Shown: positions 1 to 12,789, numbered from the stretch's first letter. The stretch is DNA of 64,000 bases from Heterostelium album PN500 (GCF_000004825.1 NW_008805078.1:272069-336068), one strand, 5' to 3'. Program-made: numbers and translations. Notes: generated by a model from the letters alone, not told the origin.

Positions 1-181
1 TTTTTACACATCTAAAACTGTTATAGAATGAATGATTAGAATAAAGAGGGTTAGATTAGATTAAGTTTGATTGATATACAATCAAAAAAGGTTTTTTTTT
101 TTTTTGTAATAATTTAATTTTATTTATTTTTTAACAGTTTTTTTTTTTTTTTTTTTTGTGGAGAGGTTTTTCGAAATTTAT

Positions 182-2339
182 TTATTTGAAGGTGACATCA
201 AAGAATTTCATGGCACCGTCGTTACCGGCTGAAACAAATTGACTTGGGCTGGTCCAAACGGCAATGTTGACACCACCTGGATGAGCATTCTTGAGTTGAA
301 TTGGTTGATCTCCCTTGACTACATCCCATACAAATACGCAACCGTCGAGCGATGCGGAAACGAGGTGATTCGAGTTGGCAGTCCATGAGAGTGAGTTGAT
401 ACGGGCAGAGTGATTGACCCAACCGCTGACCTTCTCGGTCTTTCCTTGCCAGACCATGATGGAACGATTGGCGCAACCGGTAGCCAAGAGTGTTCCGCAT
501 GGCGAGTAGGTGACGGCGGTCACGAAATTACGGTGGTGCTCCAAAGCGCCGGCGTCAGTGAGTTTGTCACCGGCCAAGTTGTAGAGATGTACTTTGTTGT
601 CCTTTCCACCGACGGCAACCTCCTTTTGGTTGGTGTTGATGGAGATGCTGGTTGGCTCCCAGGCGGCAGCGGTGGTCGATACCAACTTTCCGGCACGGAT
701 AACGTAGATCGATTTCATGGAGGCGGCAACGACAACGTCACCGGCAACAGAGACACCTACAGCTGGCGAATCGATTCCAATCGATGGACCGTAGGTACGG
801 CTGGAGATGGTTGAGATCTTGACGCTGTCGTCCTTGGCGCAAGTGATAATGGAGTCACCAGAGATTTGGATTTGAGTGACTTGATTCTTGTGAGCGACAC
901 CGGTGAATGGAGTGGCGATACCGGTGTGGAGATCCCATTGGTACAAGACACCGTCGATCGACGATGAGAAAACAGTCTTGGTGGTTGGATCGTAAGCGAT
1001 GGCACCAATACTTCTGTTGTGTCCCTTCAATACCTTTGATGGCTTGGAGACGTTGGCTTCGTCGAGGAATGAGATCTCACCGTCCAAGTTGACAGAGATC
1101 AACGAGTCGTTGATCCAGAGACATCCGAGTTGTTGGTCGTTGGTGGTGTCACCGAAAGTGAAAGTCTTGAGACAGGCACCAGTAGTGGCATCCCAGACCT
1201 TGCAGGTTTTGTCTGCCGAGGATGTGAGGATACGAGCGTTGTCGGCCGACCACGAAGCACCGTAGATTCCACCGGCATGACCACCCTGGAGGTCAACCAA
1301 CTTGTCACCGGTCTTACCGTCGAAAATGACACCGGTCTTGTCGGAACTGACGGCGACAACCTTGTCTCCGTTTGGTGAGAAACGCACGCAGTTGACGAAA
1401 CGACCAAAGGTGGCAGCCATCTTGTTGAATTTGAATGGTGGACCTTCGAACCAGTTGACGTTGAAATCTTCTGAACCGGTCATGGCACGGAATGGACGCG
1501 ACGACTTGATGTCAACGGTCTGGATCAACTTGGAGTGACCGATTATCTCACCGCAACTGGCACCAGAGTCCCAGAAGACGGCGGCACCGAAACGCTCCTT
1601 ACCGTCACCGACGACAACCAAACGCTGTGAGTCTGCACTCCATGCCAAATCCAAGATGGCACCACCCAAAACCTTCAATGTGATCTTCAAGATGTGCTCC
1701 TTTCCGACTGTGTCCCAAATACGCAAGTTACCTTGAACATCACCCGAAGCAATATAGAATCCCGATGGTGAATAACGTGCAACGGTAGTGGCTGCTGGAT
1801 GTTCATAATAGATATCTGCAACAGTAGCATCCTTTATATTTCTAATAATAATTGCATTACCACATGCATAAACCAAATTGGTACCCTTTGGATCAGCATT
1901 TACAAATACTGATTTACCACGAGTTACTGTTGGTGTTGGTGCAAAAACATTCTCTATAATTAATTATCAAAAAAAAAAATATATATTAATAACAAAATTT
2001 CCCATTTTTATAAAATTAACAATCATTCTATTCCTAAACATTCTGTTCAATTCAATTCAATCCAATCCAATTTCATATCCATTAATTTCTTCATCATACT
2101 AAAAAGTCTAGATGTTTCACTTCCACTTTTAATTTTATTCTTTTTTTTTTTTTTTTTTTTTCAACTTTTTTAGTTCTGATCTTCAAATCAACTCCATATT
2201 CTTTTAATTATGTTTTGTAATGATTGATTTGGATTGAATGGATTTGAAATTGAAGACTGTTTTATTTTATTATTTATCTTGTGGATATGTTGATTATTGG
2301 TGGACTATTATTATGATACCTACTTAATGTAATAGACAT
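182..2339 (-). CDS. aip1: Actin-interacting protein 1 (AIP1/WDR1), WD40 repeat protein
   Basis: AIP1 works with cofilin to disassemble and cap actin filaments in the cytosol. Exon 2 (1953..182) encodes nearly the whole protein, with many WD40 units ending in WD-type dipeptides (IRIWD-, VKVWD- and VFVWD-like), the two-propeller layout of the family. The first in-frame ATG inside exon 2 (1876) is too late: the frame stays open upstream to an acceptor at 1955-1954 and includes the conserved [12 protein letters not shown] start. A 16-nt exon 1 at 2339..2324 reads MSITL plus one base, is followed by donor GTAGGT, and restores the family N-terminus ([15 protein letters not shown]). The intron is 2323..1954. 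The joined CDS is 596 codons (595 aa), the usual family length. The gene is divergent from the ADF-H/LIM gene. The call is secure; the tiny first exon is inferred from splice signals and family knowledge. Confidence 0.95.
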
Positions 2340-3458
2340 ATTTATTTAAAAAAAGAATAGGTATATGTGAAAACAAAGATTAAGATGATAGTTTTTAATA
2401 TATTAAATTATTTTTAATTTAACAATTGAGTTTTTGATATTTATAATACAACAGAATTAGTAGGTTTTATCTTTACAGACAGAATAAAATGACAATGTTC
2501 ACTACCTCTGATTTGACAAGTGAAAAAATTCAAATTTTCAAAAAAAATTCAAAAAAAATAATAATAAATAAAATAAATGGATACTATTTCAAGTCATCCA
2601 CCCAATTCAAAACCCACAAATTTTTCAGTTTGTATTTTTTTTATTATAAAATTTTTTGAAAATGCAAATACAACAATATTTGTTTTGGATGGGTCTTTTC
2701 ATTGATTAATCAACCTTACCTCCTATTATTATATAGTTTATATTATTTTTAATTTATTTGTCCAAAAAAGTAAAATAAAAGATTATTTTATTTTATTTTT
2801 CAATTTATTAATATAAATATATTTTTTGGAATATATAATAAAAATAATAGTAAATATAAAAGTTGTGAATAACTTTTTTTTATTAATTTTTTTTAAATAT
2901 TGATATTTATGTAAATAAATATTGATAATGTTTTGAAATCAACCAAAGATGGTATGCACACCTGACAATTATTTATTTTACTTTGTTTATTGGTAAACAT
3001 TTTAGTTGATTTTCAAAAAGAATATGATCATAAGAATAATGTATATGATAATATTAAAATTTATTTATATTTCATTTGACTTGACTGATCAAATTCAAAC
3101 AAAATTTAGTTTTGAGAACGATTCCAATGCATTTTTCCAATGAGTTTTCGAATTGCTTTAATTTTTATTTTTTATGCATAAAAAGATATTATTGTGTGCA
3201 AGCACTTTGAATCATATTTCATTTTTTCATAATAAGGGTCTAATATTTTATATCTCTTTTTAAAATATACATTTATACATCTTCACACACATACACCAAC
3301 ACACCAAAATCATATATAGTAATAGTACTAGATTACTTCTACTTTTCTTTAAATATCTTTTTTTTTTTTATTATTTATTTATTTTTTTTGTAATATTAAT
3401 AAAGTATAACATATCATCACAAGATAAACATTGTGTTTTTTTTTTATATAGAAAAACT
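2340..3458. promoter_or_regulatory. Divergent intergenic region between AIP1 and the ADF-H/LIM gene
   Basis: AT-rich spacer with poly(T) and poly(A) runs that must carry both promoters. I see no coding sequence in it and no motif I can name with confidence. Confidence 0.5.
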
Positions 3459-3581
3459 GTAAGTTGTTTTTGAGATTTAAGATTTTAGATTTTAAATCTA
3501 AATATAATTAATGATCTAATAAATTATAATTTATTAAGTTTAAGGTTAAATTGAATTGATTGGTTGTTTTTTTTTCAATAG
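3459..3581 (+). other. Probable 5' UTR intron of the coiled-coil/ADF-H/LIM gene
   Basis: A consensus donor GTAAGT at 3459 is followed by AT-rich sequence and a T-run ending in TTCAATAG at 3581, 21 bases before the ATG at 3603. The splice signals and base composition match the coding introns in this window. Transcript evidence is lacking. Confidence 0.5.
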
Positions 3582-3602
3582 AAAAGTTAGAAAAGAAAAG
3601 TC

Positions 3603-6600
3603 ATGGCTACAAACGCCCAAGATGCAGAATCAAAGACAAAACTCTTGAAATCTTTAAAGAATGAAATCGTCGATATGAAACTGACACAACAGAATCAAAA
3701 GAGTCAGTTTGAGACGATCGATCAACAGCTGCGAAATGTCGATCAGATGCTCAAGGGACACAGTCAGTTGATTTCAGAGGAGAAGGCGACACGTGCCAAG
3801 ATCACCGCTTGGATCAAAGATAACCTCGGTCCCGACATGTCGGTGTTGAACGAGCAGATCGAGCAGCGTCACGTCGCCGGTCTCGAAGACAAGCTGAAAC
3901 AGCTGTACCAGCGTCTCTCAACGGCGATAGCGTCGATCCAGGAGCAGGTGCGTGCCAACCAACTTGCATCGTCGGAATCGAACAGCTCACTTCTCGAGCA
4001 GATCCGTTCGAATCACACCACCCTCAACGAGCAGGTGCGCACCCACCAAGCGTCTGCCTCCGAGGCAACCGCTTCGCTTCTCGAGCAAATGCGTACACAC
4101 CAAGCGAATCTCAACGAGCAGTTGCGAACCAACCAGACAACTCTCAACGAGCAAATAAGAAGCAGTCAGAACTCGCTACAGGAATCGGCGAGAACCGCTC
4201 AATCTGCAACTTCCACTCGTCTCAATGATTTGTCGAGTGATTTGTTTGAGAGAATGGCTCATCTCGATGCACAGCTAAAGTCGGCTGAGAATACACTCGA
4301 TAAGAAACTCTCTTCTAGTGTAACCTCGACCGAGAGCAGACTCTCCTCTGCTCAATCCACCTCCGAGCAACGACTAAACTCTTCGTTGTCCGCGCTGGAA
4401 TCACAGCTATCGGTGGCTGAGAGTAACCAAGATAAAAAGTTGACTTCTCTTTCGAATTCGTTTGACCATCGTCTCTCGACTGCTATCAATACACTTGACG
4501 CCAAGGTCGCTACCTCGGCGACTGTTGTTGGCGCGCGTCTCGACAGTGTAGTGAGCACGCTGATGCAACGTCTCGAATCCTACAGAAAGGAACTCAAGTC
4601 AGAGTTTGTCTCTACCTCGGACAAGGAATCGCAGCGCGTCAATCGTCTCGTTGACAAGATCACCGGTGACATGTCGTTGGCGCGTGTCGCTCTCAGCGAT
4701 GAACTCTCAAAGCTTCGCGAGACAATAGAGAGCGTCGCCAAGCGCGAACGTGAACACCTCCACGAGCACACTGTCAACTACGTCCAAGATCAATGGAAAT
4801 CCACCATGGTTCCGGCGATCAACGGAATGGCGTCGACACACGCACGCAACGAAGGTCGTCGTGTCCAAGAGGACGTCTCCATGCTCATTCAATCGGAAGT
4901 CAACCAGATTCAATATGAATGCGAGCAACGTCTACGCTCGGAAATCCAAAAACTCAAATTCGAGATGCAATCGATCGTCAACCAGAAAACAGAGTCACTC
5001 CAACAGGAACAACGTGACTTTTTAGCACAGGAGCGACTCTTGCGTGAAGAAGACAGAAAGTATCTCGAAGCATTGAAAACCTCTGTCTTTATGTCACTCA
5101 AAGACGCAAAGTTAGAACGTGAACAACTTGCAAATCAAATCAGCCTATTCATTAGAGATAAGAATGTAATTGATGGTATGTTTGTTTTAGTTAATTTGTT
5201 AAGATCTATAATCTAGAGATGTTTGTTATATTAATATATTGTTATTGTTGTTTGTTCAACAGAGAATTCATTGGAAAAACAATCAAATTCATCAAATGCT
5301 TTATTGAAACAAAATGAAGAGCTATTGGCACAACTCGAAGTTAATAGAAGAAATAGAATGAAAGAGATTGAGGATAACGAACAAAAGTTGAAGGAACAAA
5401 GAGATCGTGTCGAGAAAGAGCATCGTGAGATGGAGATTCTCAATAAACAATCTAGAGAGAATGAAGAAAAGTTGCATTTGGAGCAGTTGAAGCTTGAGAA
5501 TATTCAAAAGAAGAAGGAGTATGACGAGCGACAAAAGTTGAGAGAGGAGGAGCGTGTCCGTGAAGCCGCTGATCTTCTTCAGAAACAACGTGATGCCGAG
5601 AAGGAAATGGAGAAGGAACGTGAAGCCAAGAACAAAGCAAAGGCAGAGCGTGAACGTGAGGAACGTGAACGTGAAGCAGAGGAGCGTGAACGTGAACAAC
5701 GTCGTCGCGATGAGTACGAGCGTAAGAGAAAAGATGAAGAGGAGGAATGGAAGAGAAAGGAGCGCGAGTACGAAGACGAGTTGCAACGTGAGAGAGAGCG
5801 CCAACGTGTACTACAGGAGGAACGTGAGTTGGAGATGAAACGTTTGATGCAAGTCGAAGTCGAGAAGCAAAAGGAAGCACAGGCACTCATTGAGCGTGAG
5901 AAACTCAAGGCAAAGGAGTTGGAAGATGAATTGGCCAAGGAGGTTTCCAGACAGGAGAAAGAACGTTTGGATTTAGAAGCACAAAAGGAAAGAGAGATTG
6001 CATACCACAAGCAATTGTTGGCTGAGAAGACCGCTAAGCTCGAGGAACAGATGGAACAAGAGAGAAAGAAACAAAAGGAAAGAGAACTCGAGATCGAAAG
6101 AGAAAGGGAGTTGGAAAAGGAAAGAGAAAAAGAGAGAGCTCAAGAGAGAGAAAAAGAAAGAGAGAGAAAGGAAAGAGAGAGAGAAGAGAAAGAAAGAAAA
6201 GACAGAGAAAGAGAAAAAGAAGAACTCAGATTGAAACAAGAGCAAGAGGTCAAGAGAGAGCAAGAGGATCGTGAGCGTGAGCGTGAAAGGGAAAAAGAAC
6301 GTGAACGTGAGCGTGCAAAGGAGAGAGAACGTGAGCATGAAAAAGAAAAAGAACGTGAACGTGAGAGAGAAAGAGAAAGAGAAAAAGAGAAAGAACGTGA
6401 GCGTGAAAAGGATAAAGAAAGAGAGCGCGAACGTGAAAAGGAAAGAGAACTTGAAAGAGAGCGTGAACGTGAAAAAGAAAGAGAACGTGAACGTGAGAGA
6501 GAAAGAGAAGAGAAAGAAGAAAGAGAAAGAAAGTTAAAGAGAGATGACGATGATAAGAAACAAAAGGAACGTGAACGTGAAAAAGAAAAGGAGCGTGAAC

Positions 6601-8945
6601 GTGAACGTGAGCGTGAGAAAGAAAGAGAAAGAGAAAAAGAAAAAGAACGTGAGCGTGAAAAAGAAAAGGAAAGAGAACGTGAGCGTGAACGTGAACGTGA
6701 AAGAGAGAAAGAGAAGGAACGTGAGCGTGAAAAAGAAAAAGAAAAGGAAGTCAAGCAAGAACAAAAACCAAAGTCAAGAGGAAGTCTTCCAACTGCTCCA
6801 AAGAAAGAAGAGGTCAAGAAGGAAGAACCAAAGAAGGAGGAACCAAAGAAAGAAACACCAAAGAAGGAAGAGCCAAAGAAAGAAGAACCAGAAAAGAAGG
6901 TTGTCTCCGTGTCAAACAAGAAGATATTCGAACAGGTCAAAGAGGAAGAGCCACAACCAGCCAAGAAACAAGCTCCACCACCAAAGAGAGACACCACTGA
7001 GAATCCAGATGTCGAGTGTGATTTGTCCGATCCAGCATTGAGAGATGCCTGGGAGGATATCAGAGATGACACAACCTCTACCAACTGGATGTTGATTGGC
7101 TACGGTTCAATGAAGAAAACCTTGTCACTCTATGGTAAAGGTTCGAACGGTTTGAACGAACTCCTAAAGAGTCTCAAGGAGGAGGTAATGTATGGTTATC
7201 TCCGTGTGCTCTATGGTGATTCCGATCGTGCCAAATTCGTGTTCATCACATACGTACCGGACTCCCTGTCCGGTATTGCCAAAGCCAAGGCAAACATGCA
7301 CAAGCCACACGTCGACAAGTTCTTCAAGTACAATCACACTCAGCTGCAAGTGATGTCACGTGATGAAATCTCCGACACCATCATTGAGAACAAGTTGAAG
7401 GCTGCTGCCGGTGCCAACTACGGTAAGGGTACTTCGCCAGACGACACCGCCCGTACCGAGAACTTCAAGGGTATCAAAGAGAATGCCAAGATGTTCTACA
7501 ACACCACTGAGAGTTCCACTGCGAAGGGTGGCGGTGTTAGCATCGTCTACAACAAAGGACCACTGGCCAAGACTACTCCTGTCAGTTTGACTGGACGTGC
7601 CGGTATCACTGACAAGTACATCAAATCCGATGTCAAATCGACCGGTGCCGCTGATGATCGTGATGACTACCGTATTAAACCACGTGAGCGTGCCAACTCT
7701 ACTACTTCCAACACCTCAACAGAGTCGACCAGCGATGCTGAGCCAGAGACTGTTGTTGTCCAGCCAAAGGTGACCAGTAAGAAGTCCGCTGCCAACAAGG
7801 AAGTGGTGACCAAGCCAGCAGAGCCAGAGAAACCATCGGAGCCAGAGAAACCAAAGTTGAAGCCAACCATTAAGAACAAACCAGAGGTAAAGTCAGAGAG
7901 TGAGAGTGAAGAGGAGAGTGGTGCTCCAACTTCCAATCGTTTCAGACAAATGGCAAAGAACAATGAAGCTCCACAAAACTTGGGTTCTGAAAAGTGTTTG
8001 GTTTGTTCAAAGACTGTCTATAACACTGAGAGACTCTCTGCCGATGGTAAAGTTTTCCACAAGGCATGCTTCCGTTGTGGTGTTTGCAATTGTCAATTGA
8101 AGCTCGGTTCATATGCCAGTATGGAGTCCAAGACCTTCTGTAAGCCTTGCTTCAAGAAGACATTCTTGTCCAGAGGTAACTACGATGAAGGTTTCGGTAA
8201 ATTGAAGCCACAACACCAATTCGAGGCCAAAAAGGGTCAGAAAGCAGGTGGTGATGACACCGATGCCAAAGAGTTGGATCGTCAAAGAGACCAAGAAAAG
8301 TTGAGACAGCAAGAGGAGCTCAGAGAAGAGAAAGAGAGAAGAGAGAGAATGAAACAATCATCAAACACAACCACCTCAAAGAAACCAGCAAAAGTTGAAG
8401 AATCTGATAGTGAGGATGAAAATGAAAGAGAAAGAGAAAAAGAAAAAGAAAAGGAAAGAGAAAAAGAAAGAGAAAGAAGAGAAAGAGAGAAGGAAAAAGA
8501 AAAGGAGGAAGAAAGAGAAAGAGAGAAAGAAAGAGAAAGAGAAAGAAAGGAAAAAGACGAAAAGAAGAGAAGAGAAGACGAGAAAAAGAAGGAGGAAAAA
8601 GAAAGACAAGAAAAGGAGAAACGTGAAAAGGAACAAAAAGCCAAAGATGAAGAAAGAGAAAAGAGACAACGTGAGATCGAAAGAATGGAGAAAGAGAAGG
8701 AACAAGAAAAGAAACATTTATCCAAGACTGAAGAGGTCGAAGTTAAGACTCCAGATAGATCAACAAAGTCCAGTGGTTCTGACTCTGGTGATTCTTTCCT
8801 CTCTGAGTACCAAAAGAAGAAAGAAGCATTGCTCAAGGGTTCATCATCGTCCAACTCATCATCACAATCATCGACCGGCAAGAAGAAAGAGTTCTCATCC
8901 ACTTTATTCGACACAACCGCAGAAGAAGATGATCTATTCAATTAA
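3603..8945 (+). CDS. Giant coiled-coil protein with ADF-H (cofilin/coactosin-like) and LIM domains
   Basis: There are two exons, 3603..5175 and 5263..8945, with an 87-nt intron (GTATGT...CAACAG, phase 1). The join gives 1752 codons (1751 aa). Residues 1-524 are a long heptad-like coiled coil with degenerate repeats (SLLEQ.R.., NLNEQ.R..). Residues about 560-1030 are an extreme Glu/Arg/Lys tract (EREREKEK), probably a single charged alpha helix, followed by KKEEP repeats. Residues about 1104-1244 form an ADF homology domain (DPALRDAWEDIRDD, KFVFITYVPD), of the coactosin/drebrin type that binds F-actin. Residues about 1436-1492 form a LIM domain (CxxC...HxxC, CxxC...CxxC). A second K/E/R tract and a Ser-rich tail follow. 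An actin crosslinking or scaffold role is inferred. Position 5271 reads TTG, so exon 2 is not a separate gene. AATAAA lies at 9014. I cannot assign a named orthologue. Confidence 0.9.
8424..8557 (+). repeat. Uninterrupted 134-nt homopurine tract inside the ADF-H/LIM gene
   Basis: Every base on the + strand from 8424 to 8557 is A or G, encoding a Glu/Arg/Lys tract. Similar purine-rich sequence fills about 6060-6760, where the longest clean run is 6142-6202. It arises from repeated GAA/AGA/AAA/GAG codons. Confidence 0.9.
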
Positions 8946-9124
8946 GCTAAATATGTAACCAATCAAACTTGTTTATTTATATACCAACCAACAACTATAA
9001 CAATAACAACAACAATAAAACAAATACATTTATAAATTTTTTATACAAAAAAAAACATTAAAATATATGTATTATGGCTAATTTATTATTATTATTATTA
9101 TGAATGAATTAATGAAAATTCTAA

Positions 9125-11109
9125 TTAATTGGATCTTCTTCTTTGGAACATATATTTCAAAGCTATTGAAACTTCCATGACAGCCTCATTTGATTCATCG
9201 AGACCCATAGCAAAGAATCCGTGTGGTGAGTTTGTGTAACGAGTATGGTTGACCTGTACACCTGCAGTTTTCAATTTCTTTACATATAGCTCACCCTCAT
9301 CACAGAATGGATCGTGTCCAGCGGTGATGACGTGGGCTGGTGGTAGGTCGGCTAGTCCAATCTTTGAGCTTGAGGCAGCACGTATTGGACTGGCATAAAT
9401 ATTATCTATATCGTCGTTGTGACAGTACTTGGCACTGAACCAATGGAAATAACTCATTGGCATCAAATATCCTTCTTTGTGGATGACTCTAGAGTAGTAA
9501 TTTCCTTCGTTACGCTTCAAGTCTAAAATTGGATAGATCAGTACTTGACCACATAGTTTTGGTGCTTGTTTATCACGTGCCATCAAGGTGACTGCTGCTG
9601 CTAAATTTCCACCAACACTGTCACCGGCCACTGCAATACGAGTGGGATCACCATCGAATGACGATGACTTTTTGACTGCCCAACAAGTTGCTGCATAACA
9701 ATCCAAAGCTGCTGCTGGGAATTGATTCTCTGGTGCCAATCTATAATCTACTGAAATAATTACACATCCCTAAAGAAATAATAATAATAAAATTTAATTA
9801 ATAATCAAACAGTTATATATGCAATGATTATTTTTCAAACACTTACAGCTTGGTTGGAAAGTAGTCTACAGAGTCCATCAACAGATGGTGTTTCAATTGA
9901 TTTTGTGCAAAATCTAGATTATGATTTTTTTGTTTTGGGGAAGAACAAAAATGAAAATAAATTTTTGGATATTGTTGGTTTTGGAAATATCTGGTAAGCA
10001 ACTAAAATAATTGTTATTTTATGTGACAATATTGCTACTTACCCTCCAGTGTGGAACCACATTAAAATAGGGAAGTTTGTCTTTCTTTGTCCTGGTTCCA
10101 TTGATGGATTGTAGATTCTAACTCTGAAACCTGTGCATCCTTGAACATCAAGATCACCTGCTTCCAACATTAAATCTTGAACCTAAAATTTAAATTGATT
10201 ATGTTAATTATTTGATTGATTGATTTAATGATTGAGTTGATTGAATTGACTTACTCTTGAAACTGGAATAGCAGTTGATGGAGTTTCAAATACATCTACT
10301 ACGGATCTGTCGAAATCACCATCTTCATGAGCACCCATCTTCCAGAGCAATACTTTATTCAAACCGGATACAGCCTTTGTCTCTTTGCTAACACCACCAA
10401 TGTTGATGGTAATAGTTGACTCCTCTCTGGCACGATCATTGAGTGTAGTGGCAAAGCATTTAGAGCAAACCTTAACACGTGTAGTGTATCCAAATTCTGG
10501 TGGTAATGAAACATTCAATGAACAACACTCTCCACAGAATAAATGTCCACATCTTCTACAATGATGTCCTAATATAAATAATAATAATAAAACAATCAAA
10601 ATATCAATATCATTGATTATTATCGTTGAGTTGTAATAACTAACTAACAACACAACACAACACAACTTACTTCTATTAAATAATGTGAATTCACTTGAAC
10701 ACATTTCACATTTTGTTGATGAGTTATCTGGTACCCATTCCGGTCTCTTGATGGCAGGTGGTGATGCAGCTGGATCGGCTGAAGATGTTGTAGTTGTTGT
10801 GGTGGTTGTCGTGCCTTCGGCAGCTGGCTTCTGTACTTTCTTCTTTGGTTTTGGTTGTTGTTGTGCAGGTGGTTGTTCATCCGTACTTGATTGTAAAATA
10901 TTATTATTGGTTGCAGTGGTTGTTGTTGCACTACTATTATTATTGCTACTACTACTACTACTGTTGTTGTTGGTGGATGTATTTACATCGTCTGCACTGC
11001 TAGTTGGATAAGAGAGTGAAGAGGTATGTACAGCAGAGCTAGTAGAGGCAAAAGGTGAAATGAACTCACCTTCCTCTTCCTCAGCCAACGATTGATTTAA
11101 CATTGACAT
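9125..11109 (-). CDS. FYVE zinc finger fused to an HSL-family alpha/beta hydrolase
   Basis: Five exons (11109..10671, 10568..10255, 10182..10043, 9913..9847, 9769..9125) join in phase to 535 codons (534 aa). Residues 1-120 are Ser/Thr/Asn/Gln-rich. Residues about 124-188 are a FYVE finger: WVPD, four CxxC-type pairs and RRHHCRRCG; the first intron splits the RHHC motif. Such domains bind PI3P on endosomes. The C-terminal half is a hormone-sensitive-lipase/esterase fold: oxyanion motif HTGGGF (assembled across an intron), VDYRLAPE, nucleophile in GDSVGG, the Asp of DPFCDEG and the His of SPHGF. All three catalytic residues are present, so an active lipid or ester hydrolase tethered to PI3P membranes is likely (inference). 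Every junction keeps the frame, so this is one gene rather than two neighbours. Confidence 0.9.
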
Positions 11110-12567
11110 TATTTTATTATTCTAAACTAAACCAACTCAATCAATAATAAATAAATAAATATTATAAAAATGATGATGATGATAGTTTAATAATAATCAA
11201 TATAATATAATAAACAATAAAAAAAATGAACTTTTTAATTTTGTGTGTTGAAAAAAATAAAAATTAAAAATAAAAAATTATAAAACAAAAAAGTCTTTGG
11301 AAAATTATTTGGTCAACACTTTGTTTATATTCTTGATATTCAATCATTCATACTGTTTCTGTGTGTTAATCATTGACTTAATATTAAAATATTTGTTAAC
11401 TTAACAAATATTTTTCAAAAAAAAGATAATTAATTAATTATAGTTTTAAAAGTTTGATTGAAATCAATAAATATAAAAAGTAATTTAAACCTGGTAAAGT
11501 TTATTATTAACTATTACAAATTGACATTAAATAAAAGTTTGTGTAAAATAAATAAATATCTATTTTAAAAATTTGATTAATTGATTGGATAGTTTACAAT
11601 GTTTTAAATTAGGTTGATGATAAGTGACACTATCACTAAAAATAATAATGATAATGGTATTAATGATAATAAAATTGGGGTGATTCATTCTTTCATTAGG
11701 TTTGGTTTTAGGTCCGATCAAACCAACAGAACCAACACAATTGTAAATCAATGTTGCTACCAATAAAAATTTCCGATTTAAATGAATTGTTTGTTTTTTT
11801 TTTAAATGTTTATTGAGGCAGAGTAAAAAAATGATCATAAACAGAAAAAGTTTGATTGTTTTTTTTTTAAAAAAAAATAAGAATCAGCAAATTAAAATTG
11901 GATTAAACTTCAGTGGTGCAAATATATAAAAAAAAAAAAACAAAAAACAAACAACACATTTTTGCTTAAATGCATCCCATCAAACCACCACATTGTTATT
12001 AAAGCAACAACGATCACTCACACACATTCACACACACAACACACACATTGGCAAAAATAAAAAAATAAAAAAAATATATATACAGGTGTTTGCAAATAAA
12101 CAAACATTTAATTAGCTTTCATAATTAGATACATATATATTACAGATACATACATATATCTCTATTTTTTTCACTTTTTTTGATTTTGATTTGTTTTTCT
12201 TTTTTAATTTAGTTTTTTATATTTTAAATATAAAAAATTATTATCAAATCAAATCAGATCAATTCAATTCAACTAATATAATATATATATATCAACAGAA
12301 TAACATCATCATCATCATCATTCAACAGATATATATTTTATTAATACAATTCTGACATTGTTAGCAACAAATTATATATTTATTAAATTTAATTTCGATA
12401 ATAATAATACATATATAACAGTAGAAATAATTATAATCAGTCCTTTTTTTTGAATGAATTGAATAGTTTTCAATTATTCTTCTTTATTTATTAATCTTTT
12501 TTGGCTGTATTTTAGTTAATAATATATCAGTATCATTTGACGCATATATACATACGTATAGTCGTCT

Positions 12568-12599
<32 letters not shown>

Positions 12600-12789
12600 A
12601 ATGATCATTCATTCATTCATTGTAGAAGAATAAGTAAACAGTAAACAGTAATCAGTATTTAGTTAATCATTTCATTTACTTTGAATTAGAATAGTATCAA
12701 TTCTGTATATAGTTAGTTAGTTAGTTAGTTAATAAAACCGAAAAATAAGACAACAACAATAAAACAAACACAAACACACAAAGATAAAA
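11110..12789. promoter_or_regulatory. Divergent spacer between the FYVE-hydrolase and ArfGAP genes
   Basis: 1.7 kb of AT-rich DNA with CA-rich stretches (about 11990-12050), a T-run (12570-12586) and AGTT tandem units (12711-12732). An open frame on the - strand at 11838..11560 has no coding character that I trust. Both promoters should lie here. Confidence 0.5.

Noticed and set aside
5322-8941. Long antisense and alternate-frame ORFs (up to 314 codons) across the ADF-H/LIM gene
   Set aside because: They come from the purine-rich E/R/K codons read on the opposite strand or shifted; they are poly Ser/Phe/Leu or Lys/Asn and have no domain.
5271-8945. Treating the second half of the ADF-H/LIM protein as a separate gene
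   Set aside because: The frame opens at a TTG, not an ATG, right after a good acceptor, and joins exon 1 in phase.
11560-11838. 92-codon ORF on the - strand in the FYVE/ArfGAP spacer
   Set aside because: AT-driven composition, poly-Ile and Lys runs, no splice context and no recognisable domain.
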